Source: Pseudoselenomonas ruminantium (GTDB lineage Bacteria; Bacillota; Negativicutes; Selenomonadales; Selenomonadaceae). From it: DNA of 64,000 nucleotides. Location: NCBI GenBank assembly GCA_902780915.1, contig CACZHK010000001.1:62001-126000 (forward strand). Reading direction: 5' to 3'. Position numbers and translations under genes: made by a program. Below, one piece after another: positions 28,521-37,380 of this stretch. Numbering within the stretch: position 1 is the first letter of the stretch; every line of letters begins with the position of its first letter. The notes under the pieces are model-generated. The model was not told the origin of the DNA, ran no database searches, and was given only the letters and a program-made list of their open reading frames with translations.

Positions 28521-29516
28521 TCAGTCCTGCCCCCCTGACTCGCGGGACAGGAAATAATAATAGGCATCTACCACATCAAGGAAAGCTCCGTCAAACCCGG
28601 CAGAGATAATCTTGTCAAGGTAGGAATCCCTTGAGCCATAAAGGATGTGCTGCCACTCGGGCCGCCAATACTTCACCTTGAAATTGTCCTGCCAGTCGGT
28701 GTTGGCCTCTGCCAGCCAGCAAGGCGGATTATCCTGCCATTCACGCTGCCAGTAATAGCGATAGGTCTCTGCCTCCCCCACGCTCATATAGGCATAAACC
28801 AGGCGCCTGCCACCATGGGCTTTCTGCCTGAGGGAAGCCACTTCCCCTGCCGTGAGCGTTTCAGGCCCATAAAACAGATCCACTATCAGCAGATCATAAT
28901 CCGTGCCTCTCAGCGCCTCCAGATAAGCCTCCCTGGAACCGAACTTGCTGGGATTGAGGAGCACCAGATAGTTCTGCACCTGAGACAGGGCAGCTATATC
29001 CCTGTCATTGCGTTTGAAGGGCTCCTCCTTGGGCAAATCATCAAGGTCACGGCGGAAAGAAGCCCAGGGGATATAGCCCTTCTCCTGATTCTTTTGGTAA
29101 GAATCCCCGGCCATCTCCTCTGAATCGACATAATCCAGGCTGAGCACCGGCAGGCCGGCTGTCCTGGCAGGTGCCAGTGCCTGATGGAAATACTCCGTAT
29201 CCTCCCGGGAAGTCCTGGCAGCCCTATTTTCATCCGTATCCCAACGATAAAAAATAGATTCCGCCATGGTGCCATCCAAAGCCTGCAAGAGCCGCCCCAC
29301 ATTTTCCCCCGTGTTGCCGTCCTGCTCCAGGAAAAGCCCCGCCCCGCCATTGCCTATGAGACCAAAGCCGGGCTTTTTTTCCACTGCATATGTCTTGAGG
29401 TCGCAAATAAGTCCCACCATGGCAGCAGGATAGTCCACCATCGGCTCTGCTTTGGAAGCCGCTGCCGCCCCTACCAGCAGGGCCATGCCTGCTGCCAATA
29501 TTTTCCATGCTCTCAT
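28521..29516 (-). CDS. Periplasmic glycoside hydrolase, GH114/GH166-like (PelA hydrolase counterpart)
   Basis: A 331-residue exported protein with a signal peptide (WKILAAGMALLVGAAAASKAEP). The rest matches the TIM-barrel endo-alpha-1,4-polygalactosaminidase-like group: LIVDLFYG (Asp213), YAYMSVGEAE (Glu248), WLAEANTDW, VKYWRPEWQHILYG and GFDGAFLDVVDAYYYF (Asp309, Asp314). In Pseudomonas Pel the hydrolase is the N-terminal domain of PelA and trims or degrades Pel in the periplasm. Here it is a separate gene at the end of the pel run, 18 bases after the barrel gene. Family assignment is by eye and could be GH114 or GH166. Confidence 0.82.
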   Translation of the reverse strand: MRAWKILAAGMALLVGAAAASKAEPMVDYPAAMVGLICDLKTYAVEKKPGFGLIGNGGAGLFLEQDGNTGENVGRLLQALDGTMAESIFYRWDTDENRAARTSREDTEYFHQALAPARTAGLPVLSLDYVDSEEMAGDSYQKNQEKGYIPWASFRRDLDDLPKEEPFKRNDRDIAALSQVQNYLVLLNPSKFGSREAYLEALRGTDYDLLIVDLFYGPETLTAGEVASLRQKAHGGRRLVYAYMSVGEAETYRYYWQREWQDNPPCWLAEANTDWQDNFKVKYWRPEWQHILYGSRDSYLDKIISAGFDGAFLDVVDAYYYFLSRESGGQD

Positions 29517-29534
29517 AGGCTGCCCCTTTCAAAG

Positions 29535-31748
29535 TCAGAATGAACAGTTATACATCAGTGCCAATCCCCAGCCATTGTAGCCCAGGTGATGCTTCTCACT
29601 GATGACATAGCGCTCCGCCCTTATCTCCAGGCTATCTCTTTCGCTGAGCTTTTGCCCATAAATAAGGGTTGCCGACACCCTGCAGGGAGAAAACAGATAA
29701 TTCTCCTCTAGCTCCGGCCCCCTGGTGCTGTAGCGATAGAGATTTCCTGCAGCCTTCTGGTAATTCAGCAGCAGCTGCAGATACTGCCCCTTCTCCCACT
29801 TATGCCGCCAGCCCAGGCCGAACTCATACCAGCTGAGACTGTCATTGTACGGATGCTCCATCCCATCAAAGAAGGATGCTTCGCCATCCCGGCTATAGGC
29901 AGCATAGACCTGCCATGAATTGGCCTGATTCACATCATGATTGTAGTACCATTTTAGCCAGAAGCTGTCACCATCCCTGTACCTGGCCGCAGTGTCAGTA
30001 TGCTGAGTGGTCTTGTTGCTATGAGTATACCCCGCCTTGATGGTGTACTGGTCTTTTTCGCCAGCATACAGATAGCTGAATTCCGGTGTCACCTGATTGC
30101 CCGGAGAGATTTTCTCCCAGGCCTCGCGTCCCTCTCCGTCCGTGTAGCTCACCTGATAATCTCCCCGGAAAGAATAGCTGAGCCTGGCAGCCACGCTGGC
30201 CTTTTCGTTGAAACGATGCCGTACCTCCACGGCAGGGGTGAAAATAAAGCCGTTATTGAAAGAACTGTATCTTGCCAGCCCCTCTGTCAGCTGGGCATTG
30301 ACGTGCGCCTCCCTGCCTGTGGGCACATTGATGCCCAGTTCATAATGCACCTCATTCACCGGGTGGTCATTTTTGAGAGTGACAGTCAGCTGGGTATCCG
30401 TCAGGCCACTTACACTGTCATGCCCATCCCTATGGCCGGAATGGGATACTACATAGCCAAAATTAATGCCGAAATCATATTTCTTCGTACTATCATAGAA
30501 CTCCTGGCCCAGAACCAGCTGGTGCCCACGCTCCGGGCCATGCCAGCTGTAGTATTCAAAGCTGCTCTGGGAAGAACGGCTCTCCCCGAAGTGCTCCAGC
30601 TCATACCGGGCCTTATCCAGCTCTGTCTCGGCCAGAGAGAGATTTTTTCCTGCTTCCAGCATCCCCTGCTCAGCCTCGGCCTGCCACCTCTCCGTCTCTT
30701 CCAGCTCCTGCTGGCTCTGCACTATTTCTGCCTCAGACTCCGACTGCTGCTCCGCAAGCTCTGCCACCTGCTCACGGGCCTCGCTCTCTGCTTCCTCTGC
30801 CCTATCCTGCGCCTCCTGAAGCTGGTCGAGATAATCATACATTTCCTCCAGGAAATTGTTCTCCCTGTCCAGTTCCTCACTGATCTCTTCCAAGCGGGTC
30901 TGATAAGCTTCACTATATTCTCCTGTCTGGGCTGCAGACTCGCCTGCCCCTGCCACCATGGCCTGGACTTCTGCAATGCGATTCTGCTGCCAGTCTACGC
31001 TTTCCCAGGCCTGCTCGATGCGGGCAGCCAGTTCGTCAACCTGACCTGCCGCAATCTCATTGCCAGCAGGAGATTCACCTGCAATGCGGCTCTCCTCGGC
31101 AGAGAGCTGCTGGATTGAAGCTTCTTGCTCTGCAATATTAGGCAGATAGTCTGCCACCGCCTGCTGGCACTGAAGGGCCAGCTGCGTGCGGCGCTCGCTC
31201 TCTGCCCTGGCTTCTGCCAAAGCTGCCTTGACTTCGCCCAGATGTGCCTTGGCCGCTTCCAGGTTCAGCCTTGCCCGCATCAGCCCTTCATTGGCTTCCT
31301 CCCTGTTTTCCCTGGCCTCATTCAAAGACCTTTCTGCCTCCAGCAGATTGTCCTGCGCATTCTTCAGGTTGCGCTGCACTGCCCGATAATTGATGATTTC
31401 CTCCCTGGCATTGCGCAGGGCTTGAAACTCTGCCGGCACCTCATGCATGGTGGACAAAGAAGATGCTTCCCCTAAACCAGAAGTCGCAAACATCAGGCTC
31501 AGGGAGAGTGCCCCGGCAGCAGATGGCCTTTGCGCCTCCCTTTTCAGGCGCAGTCTCCTCCTGGTCATGCGGAAATTGTTTTCCAGAGGCTTCAGGTTTT
31601 CCGCCAGGCAAAGCAACGGCTTCTGTGACTCCCGCCGCTTTCTCAGCCGCTTCCTGGTCATGCGGAAAGAAGAAATGGAGCGCTCCTCCGGCTCTGCCAG
31701 CTCAGCAGGCTTTTCCAGCCGCCTGCGCCTTTTCCTGCTCATCCTCAT
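29535..31748 (-). CDS. Coiled-coil/outer-membrane barrel protein of the Pel locus (candidate PelB/PelC replacement)
   Basis: A 737-residue protein I do not recognise as a named family. Order of parts: three basic repeats at residues 2-14, 28-44 and 59-75 (core FRMTR(K/R)RLR); a hydrophobic signal-like stretch 76-95 (AAGALSLSLMFATSGLGEAS); a long Glu/Ala/Gln-rich coiled coil about 105-390; and a C-terminal region about 395-737 of alternating aromatic/hydrophobic strands (for example YDFGINFGYVV, VHYELGINV, FWLKWYYNHD, YLQLLLNYQKA) ending in Phe, as outer-membrane barrels do. It overlaps the pelG stop as ATGA with GGAGG upstream. Its position and barrel suggest export of the polymer. PelB has TPRs where this has a coiled coil. 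Confidence 0.8.
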   Translation of the reverse strand: MRMSRKRRRRLEKPAELAEPEERSISSFRMTRKRLRKRRESQKPLLCLAENLKPLENNFRMTRRRLRLKREAQRPSAAGALSLSLMFATSGLGEASSLSTMHEVPAEFQALRNAREEIINYRAVQRNLKNAQDNLLEAERSLNEARENREEANEGLMRARLNLEAAKAHLGEVKAALAEARAESERRTQLALQCQQAVADYLPNIAEQEASIQQLSAEESRIAGESPAGNEIAAGQVDELAARIEQAWESVDWQQNRIAEVQAMVAGAGESAAQTGEYSEAYQTRLEEISEELDRENNFLEEMYDYLDQLQEAQDRAEEAESEAREQVAELAEQQSESEAEIVQSQQELEETERWQAEAEQGMLEAGKNLSLAETELDKARYELEHFGESRSSQSSFEYYSWHGPERGHQLVLGQEFYDSTKKYDFGINFGYVVSHSGHRDGHDSVSGLTDTQLTVTLKNDHPVNEVHYELGINVPTGREAHVNAQLTEGLARYSSFNNGFIFTPAVEVRHRFNEKASVAARLSYSFRGDYQVSYTDGEGREAWEKISPGNQVTPEFSYLYAGEKDQYTIKAGYTHSNKTTQHTDTAARYRDGDSFWLKWYYNHDVNQANSWQVYAAYSRDGEASFFDGMEHPYNDSLSWYEFGLGWRHKWEKGQYLQLLLNYQKAAGNLYRYSTRGPELEENYLFSPCRVSATLIYGQKLSERDSLEIRAERYVISEKHHLGYNGWGLALMYNCSF
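31551..31748 (-). repeat. Triplicated basic motif coding region at the 5' end of the barrel gene
   Basis: The encoded repeats lie at residues 2-14, 28-44 and 59-75. The second and third share a DNA-level core CTGGTCATGCGGAAA (plus strand sense) and the peptide frame F-R-M-T-R-x-R-L-R. Each copy contains a Met followed by a basic run, so each resembles the n-region of a signal peptide. Only the first has a convincing ribosome site. Confidence 0.75.
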
Positions 31749-33226
31749 TTCCTCTCACCTCCCAGGAGCTCCAATTCCACGTATTTCTCCCCATACAGCC
31801 ACAGAGCCAGTTTCGTAAGGGGTCCCTGCACTGGCTGATAAAACATAGGCTGGGAACAGAAGACGAAATAATTTATCCGCTGGCTGAAATGGCTCAGCCG
31901 CCAGAAGCCAAAGGCAAAACTTAGGAGGCCTGCCAGAAAGAAAGTGAAGCCATAGCTGTCCGGCCCCAGGAACCACAAGCCCAGGAGACCAAGCACCAGA
32001 TTGCTGAGGCAGAAGCAGGCAGAAATCTTCAGCACATCTTTCTGGTAATCGAAATACACCATCAGAATGTAGATGAGCTGCAAGAGCCCCGTAAAGAAAG
32101 CCCCGAAGAGTATCACATTGTACATATTCACCTGGGCATAGGTGATGCCCGCATTGCTCAGGATATAATTCCCCAGTACCAGGAACACCAGGGTAGCCAC
32201 CAGCTGGAACTCCACGATATGGCGTATCTCGAACCACAGAGTATGCAAAAGATCCTTCCTGGCATCATCAATCTCCCTGAAGTTGCCCCGCTTGGTGATA
32301 TGGGTGAAGTACACATTGTACCGCTCGTAGAAAGCAGTCTCCACCGACACCACAAAGAGCATCATCAGGGGCAGCACGGAAATAAAGGCAAAAAAGGTCA
32401 CCACATCGTACACCGGGGCAAAGCGGAAAGTCCCGCCAGCCACCGTGCTCCAGGGGCCCTGCCAGATGATGAGGTTGGGCAGGAAGATGCCCATCATATA
32501 GCCAAAGGAAATGAGGAACAGGCGCCAATGCCTTTCCAGATAAGGCAGGAAGGCAAAATTCTGCCCCTCTGGGGACAGTCCGAAGTAGTCCACAATATGC
32601 AGCAAAAACAGGAGCACCACCAAAGTCATGCCCATATCCACCGCCAAAAGGCCGCACTGCTCAGCCGGCAGCAGCTGCCAGTCAAGGAAGCACCAGGCCA
32701 GGAAGATGGCCAGAAGCACTCCTGCCAGATAGCTGAGCAGCAGGCCCTTGAACTTCTTCACCGCCGATAGGTAGACGCTCTCTGCCCAAGCCAGGAGCAG
32801 CAGGGCAAAGAACAGATAAGACAGGCACTTGGTCACAAAATCCAAGGGCTTATCCCAGAAGAAAACCAGCGAGACTGCCGCCCCCAGCACCGTCAGGATG
32901 GAACCCAGTCCAAAAAAGGAGGCAGTCACATCCTCATAATGCTGCACTGACAGGCAGTCCGCCAGATATCTCGTAAGCACCATGGTAAAGCCGCTGGACA
33001 GCACCTGGGAAAAGACAAAGGCATACACCACCGCCCCCACGAAAATCTGCCCGGCTTCCTCCCCGATGCCATAATAGGCGAACAGCAGCTGCACAGCCAG
33101 CACCATGCCCGTCATCAAGGCAAAGGGCCCGGCGGTGATAATGGCGGAATACGAATAGGCCTTCACATGCCCTGTCATGGTTTTCGCCTGGAAAAGTTTC
33201 CTGAGTTCAAAACCTACCCCTGCCAT
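31745..33226 (-). CDS. pelG: Pel polysaccharide transporter PelG
   Basis: A 493-residue inner-membrane protein with about 12 helices of the MOP flippase superfamily, the PelG family. It begins MAGVGFELRKLFQAKTMTG, a family-typical start, and has the conserved stretches SAIITAGPFALMTG and SSGFTMVLTRYLAD near the N-terminus. PelG with PelD, PelE and PelF forms the inner-membrane synthase complex that polymerises and translocates Pel. It overlaps pelF by 13 bases and ends in an ATGA overlap with the next gene. Confidence 0.95.
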   Translation of the reverse strand: MAGVGFELRKLFQAKTMTGHVKAYSYSAIITAGPFALMTGMVLAVQLLFAYYGIGEEAGQIFVGAVVYAFVFSQVLSSGFTMVLTRYLADCLSVQHYEDVTASFFGLGSILTVLGAAVSLVFFWDKPLDFVTKCLSYLFFALLLLAWAESVYLSAVKKFKGLLLSYLAGVLLAIFLAWCFLDWQLLPAEQCGLLAVDMGMTLVVLLFLLHIVDYFGLSPEGQNFAFLPYLERHWRLFLISFGYMMGIFLPNLIIWQGPWSTVAGGTFRFAPVYDVVTFFAFISVLPLMMLFVVSVETAFYERYNVYFTHITKRGNFREIDDARKDLLHTLWFEIRHIVEFQLVATLVFLVLGNYILSNAGITYAQVNMYNVILFGAFFTGLLQLIYILMVYFDYQKDVLKISACFCLSNLVLGLLGLWFLGPDSYGFTFFLAGLLSFAFGFWRLSHFSQRINYFVFCSQPMFYQPVQGPLTKLALWLYGEKYVELELLGGERK

Positions 33227-34653
33227 CTTGCTCCTGCCTCCCCGGCTTCCTTGTAAATCTCTTTGTAGCTCTCTATGAAAATATCATAGGTGTACATCCT
33301 GCATACCCGCTCATAGCCAATGCGGGCCATTTCCCTGCGCAAAGGATAATTCCTGGCCAGCCGCAGGATTTCCTGGGACATGGCCTCAAAATCCATGGGA
33401 GCTACCACCGCCCCGGCTGTGCCAAGCGTGTCATCCGAAGCTCCGTAGATAAGTTCCCGGCAGCAGCCCACGTCCGTAGTGACAAAGGGACGGTGAGCCG
33501 CCTGCCCTTCCAGCACTGCCAAGGGCTGCCCTTCGCTGATGCTGGACAGCACCATCAGATCCATCCTGGGCAGATACTCAGTCACCTGCACAGAGCCGGT
33601 GAAATGGACATTTTCCATCTGGAGCATTTCCACCGTCTGCAGGCACAGATCATAATACTCAGGCGATTCCTCCACGCCGCCCATGACATATAGCTCCGTA
33701 TCCGGCATTTCCTGCTGCACCAGGAAAAAGGCCCGCAGCAGCGTCACCACATCCTTGATGGGCACCACCCGCACCACCGCCCCAATGCGGAAAGGCCCCT
33801 CATGGTCTTCCACTTCGGGTATGTCCTTGAAGCGCTCCAGGCGGATGCCATTTGGCACCACCCCGATCTTGGCCGGGTCGCAGCCCAGATCCTTCTCCAC
33901 CTCCGCATTGTGCTCAAAGAGTGTATAGACCCTGTAGGCAGAGGTGTAAGACATCTTGGCCAGATTGTAGAAATACTGAATCCAGACGGACTTGAAATCC
34001 CCTTTGACCCAGTCGCTCTTGATGATTTCCGCCTCCCGCTCCCGGGAGTAGATGCCGTGCTCTGTGATCAGAAAAGGCTTGTGGTAGACTTCCGAAGCCA
34101 GGGCCCCTATCACACCGCAATAGCCCGTGGCCACGCTGTGGTAGACATCCGCCTCAGGCAGTTCCTGCTGCAGGAGATAGAACAAGGGCAGCAGCATGGA
34201 GCGCAGGGTCCAGAAAAATTCAGTGAAAGGCAGATAACTGTACTTTTCCTCGTACACCCGCTGGATCACATCGAAAAAATCGCTGGTCATGAAGATTCCC
34301 AGCATGCCCTTGAAGCGCCTGCCATCCCGGAAAATAGCCGCCAGTTCCTTGATATTGATGGGCTTCGTGCCCACCACCAGATCATAGAGCACACGGCATT
34401 CCTCAGCAGTGAGGACATTTTCCTCCATGCCATGGGATTTCAGCCCCAGAATCTCATCCAGGAATTCCTCCTGAATGCCCTTCATATTGGCAGGGAACTT
34501 GTACTTGAAATGCCCCCTGTCCTTTTCTTCGGCTGCCACGGAATAGATAAAGAACTCATGCTCGGGCATCCCTTGGATGAGCATTTGCACCCAGGAGGAA
34601 ACGCCTCCCACCACGTATGGATAGGAGCCTTCAACCAAAAGACAGATACGCAT
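33214..34653 (-). CDS. pelF: Pel glycosyltransferase PelF
   Basis: Cytosolic GT4-family glycosyltransferase that polymerises Pel from UDP-sugar (UDP-GalNAc/GlcNAc in characterised systems). It has 479 residues starting MRICLLVEGSYPYVVGGVSSWV, the PelF signature. Further signals are LITEHGIYSREREAEI, IGVVPNGIRLERF, GAVVRVVPIKDVVTLLRAF and the sugar-nucleotide region VLSSISEGQPLAVLEG. I start at ATG 34653, which overlaps the previous stop as TGATG with AAGGAG eight bases upstream. Confidence 0.96.
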   Translation of the reverse strand: MRICLLVEGSYPYVVGGVSSWVQMLIQGMPEHEFFIYSVAAEEKDRGHFKYKFPANMKGIQEEFLDEILGLKSHGMEENVLTAEECRVLYDLVVGTKPINIKELAAIFRDGRRFKGMLGIFMTSDFFDVIQRVYEEKYSYLPFTEFFWTLRSMLLPLFYLLQQELPEADVYHSVATGYCGVIGALASEVYHKPFLITEHGIYSREREAEIIKSDWVKGDFKSVWIQYFYNLAKMSYTSAYRVYTLFEHNAEVEKDLGCDPAKIGVVPNGIRLERFKDIPEVEDHEGPFRIGAVVRVVPIKDVVTLLRAFFLVQQEMPDTELYVMGGVEESPEYYDLCLQTVEMLQMENVHFTGSVQVTEYLPRMDLMVLSSISEGQPLAVLEGQAAHRPFVTTDVGCCRELIYGASDDTLGTAGAVVAPMDFEAMSQEILRLARNYPLRREMARIGYERVCRMYTYDIFIESYKEIYKEAGEAGARWQG

Positions 34654-36485
34654 CACGGCTGCTCCTTCCAATAAATCACAGCTTCCGAGCCATCGACTCG
34701 CACCAGATAGGCACCAGTATCAATCTGCCTGCATTCCCCGCCCTCTGTTTTATCCACTTCTTTATCAGACCTCATGATAAAATACAGAGGTTCCCTGTGG
34801 TTCCAGCAAACCAGCTTCATTTGCCCTGCTTCACGTTCCACGTAATAATCCATATCCAGGCAGTCATCCATGGAAGCTGTGGCCTCAAAAGCAGTGGCAG
34901 GCCTGAGCCAATCGAAGCGACTGCTCACTTCCGCCATAAAGGCTTTGAAACCCACCGCCATCTCGCCCCAGGTCAGATCCTTGCTTTCCTCATAGAACAG
35001 CTCATCAGGATGGACGAAATGGGAGAACACGCCTATGTAATTTATCACGCTTATCTCATCCCAAAGTTCCGCCCTCGATGGGGAATAGCCTGAACTCACC
35101 CGGGGAATCTCATGGGTTCCGTCAGGATTGCGCTCAAAGTCCTGATAGTAGGCTCTTTCTTCGTAAAGCCCGTCAAACAGGGACGAATAGGTCAGAAGCT
35201 CCGGAAAAACCGCCTTCACTGCCGCATGGCCCTCCGGGCTCAGAATATCCGAAGGCGGCACATAGGTGGTAAACTCATAGTCCGGATAAACCTCGTGGAT
35301 GTAACGGCGCAGCTCGCGCAAAGCTTCCTCCATATCAGCTTGATTCTCCCAGACCTCATAGCCCAGCTTGTCTTGATTATAGCCCTCCACTGCCAGGGAC
35401 TGGTGATTGTAGCCATGCAGGCCCAGCTCACCGCCCATATCCAGGAGTTCCCGGCCGTAAACTATCAGATTGTCCCGTGCTGCCCTTCCCTGGGTGGGCT
35501 TGAAGGGGCCTTTCACCTGATCGCCATATGATTCTATGATGAGGCCGGTAAATTTCAAGCCATACTCTTCGGCACATTCCCGCATATAGGGCCACCAGAT
35601 ATCGCGGAAAAAAGCCACCGTGGAAACGCCCAGCTCATCAAAGATCTTGTCGAAATTGCCTTCAGGCACGGGAGCCGGGAAATCATCTATGTAGAAAATC
35701 TTGGCATTCAGCACAGGATAGATGCCCTCATCACCGCAGTGCGCCAGCAGGGAAGTCATGACCCCTACATTGGTCTTGTCATCACGCAACGCCCCGTTAT
35801 AAACGAAAAATCTGCCCTGGCCTGCCCGATTCTCCCAGAGCAGCGGCTCACCTTCCGCAGAGCTTATGTGCAAGACTGCCCCATCTGCCAGTTCCACCTT
35901 GGTGCTGGATGTCTGATAGGCCTCGCCACCAGGAATCCGAAACCCCTTGCCTCCCACCAGGAAGTTCGTCTGCAGGTCCAGCCCCGTAGTGTTGAGATCT
36001 CCGCCAAGCGCTCTGACCCCCAGCGGATAGAGCCTGCCCTGCTCGCTTACCCCTTCTTCATTCAGGCTTTCCAGCTTGGACAGAACAGCTGCTGTGCCGC
36101 CATTTTCCACATACCTGACCACATTATCCCAGGAAGCGACCTTGCCTACATGGCCTGTGGCAATCAGCACCCCTTTGTAAGCAGACGGCAGATCTTTCAT
36201 TTCCCATATCGCTGCCTGGTCATACGCCTTTTTCTTCTGCCCAAGCAGCCAGGCCAGCCTGTGGCGCATGAAAACACTGGCCACATCATGGGGGTCATAG
36301 ATGATGAGATACCTGTCCCGTTCGCTGTCCTGGACAGGGCTGGCCTCCTCAGGGCTCCCCCCTTCCAGAACAGCATTTTTCTGCACAGAATAGAGATGCA
36401 GGAAACCATCCATCCTGCTGAATTGGAAAAAGAGAGCCAAAAGAGCAGCCAAGGCACACAACAGTATGATGTGTTTCTTATCCAT
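34653..36485 (-). CDS. PelA-type polysaccharide deacetylase, separate from the hydrolase
   Basis: A 610-residue protein with one N-terminal membrane anchor (residues about 5-22) and a large periplasmic part. Residues about 55-250 look like the Rossmann-type reductase-like domain seen in the middle of PelA (YLIIYDP, LIATGHVG, GGTAAVLSKLE). The deacetylase follows: FYIDDFP (Asp267, Asp268), ELGLHGYNHQ (His357, His361), TTYVPPSDI and SHFVHPDE. It should remove acetyl groups from Pel. In Pseudomonas these domains are fused to the hydrolase. It overlaps pelE by eight bases and couples to pelF. Confidence 0.88.
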   Translation of the reverse strand: MDKKHIILLCALAALLALFFQFSRMDGFLHLYSVQKNAVLEGGSPEEASPVQDSERDRYLIIYDPHDVASVFMRHRLAWLLGQKKKAYDQAAIWEMKDLPSAYKGVLIATGHVGKVASWDNVVRYVENGGTAAVLSKLESLNEEGVSEQGRLYPLGVRALGGDLNTTGLDLQTNFLVGGKGFRIPGGEAYQTSSTKVELADGAVLHISSAEGEPLLWENRAGQGRFFVYNGALRDDKTNVGVMTSLLAHCGDEGIYPVLNAKIFYIDDFPAPVPEGNFDKIFDELGVSTVAFFRDIWWPYMRECAEEYGLKFTGLIIESYGDQVKGPFKPTQGRAARDNLIVYGRELLDMGGELGLHGYNHQSLAVEGYNQDKLGYEVWENQADMEEALRELRRYIHEVYPDYEFTTYVPPSDILSPEGHAAVKAVFPELLTYSSLFDGLYEERAYYQDFERNPDGTHEIPRVSSGYSPSRAELWDEISVINYIGVFSHFVHPDELFYEESKDLTWGEMAVGFKAFMAEVSSRFDWLRPATAFEATASMDDCLDMDYYVEREAGQMKLVCWNHREPLYFIMRSDKEVDKTEGGECRQIDTGAYLVRVDGSEAVIYWKEQP

Positions 36486-37380
36486 CTCTTGCCGCCCCCT
36501 TATCCCAGAAACGAATCACCCGCAGAGCCTCCGGGGAGAGCTCTATGGGCAAGGCCTTGAGCCTTCTCAGGCACTCCTGCAGCTTGTCCGGCTTCTTCCA
36601 GGCCACATAGAGGGCAATGAAGCTCAGATACGGCTCCTCATCCCGGGGATAGCGGCTCAGAAAGTCCTCGCATACCTGCTCAGCCCCGGGGTAGTCCGGC
36701 AGCTGCAGCAGCTGCTCCACTTCTTCCCGGAAGTAGATCTTATTATCCTCCATGAGCCTGGTAAGCCTGTCCAGAATTGCCACATAGATTTCCTGCTTCT
36801 TCCGCCAGGTCACATGGTCGATGAAGTTCTTGTTGCCCATATATTCCTTCAGCAGTCCTGCATATTCCTTCAGCAGCGGCAGATCTTCCTGCTGCTCTCC
36901 CTTCAGGACCTTGGATTCCCTGTCGAAAAGCTCTCCCTCCAGATTTTCCATGCGCGAAGTGAGCATGGAAACGGCGTAGTAAGCAATCTCCCTGTCCTTG
37001 TCATGCATGGCCATACGCAATATCTGCTGATTGTCCACCAGGGACTGCTTGATGCTTTCCGTGAAGAAATGGCGCTTCTGCAATTTATCTTCCACCAGGA
37101 AGGCATCATTCAAAGGCACCACATCCTTCTGCACCGGAGCTCCCAAGAAGGAGACTTCTCCTTCCCCCTCATCTTCCGCTTCATGAATATCCCAAAGATG
37201 CAGGACATTTCCCGCCAGCTTGAACAGGCACAGGATAGTCAGTCCCGCCACGGGCACGCAGAGAACAATAGCTGCCTCAGTCATGGCCCGCAGCCTGGTC
37301 TTGTTCCTGAGGTTAAAAGCCAGGAAGAGCCCTGTTGCCAGCAAATGTGCCAGCAGGAGTATTTTCCAGTCCAGCCCCAT
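36478..37380 (-). CDS. pelE: PelE-like membrane protein
   Basis: A 300-residue protein with two N-terminal membrane helices (residues about 5-22 and 33-60) followed by a cytoplasmic helical, TPR-like region (YYAVSMLTSRMENLEGELFD, YPGAEQVCEDFLSRYPRDEEPYLSF read in parts). This topology, its place between pelD and pelA, and its size fit PelE, which bridges PelD and PelF/PelG. Sequence recognition alone is weak. The ATG at 37380 overlaps the pelD stop by one base (TGATG). Confidence 0.8.
   Translation of the reverse strand: MGLDWKILLLAHLLATGLFLAFNLRNKTRLRAMTEAAIVLCVPVAGLTILCLFKLAGNVLHLWDIHEAEDEGEGEVSFLGAPVQKDVVPLNDAFLVEDKLQKRHFFTESIKQSLVDNQQILRMAMHDKDREIAYYAVSMLTSRMENLEGELFDRESKVLKGEQQEDLPLLKEYAGLLKEYMGNKNFIDHVTWRKKQEIYVAILDRLTRLMEDNKIYFREEVEQLLQLPDYPGAEQVCEDFLSRYPRDEEPYLSFIALYVAWKKPDKLQECLRRLKALPIELSPEALRVIRFWDKGAARDG

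Noticed and set aside
29535..31748. 737-residue protein as a phage tail fibre or S-layer (SLH) protein
   Set aside because: There is no SLH motif after the signal segment and no phage gene nearby; the C-terminal strand pattern ending in Phe fits an outer-membrane barrel better.
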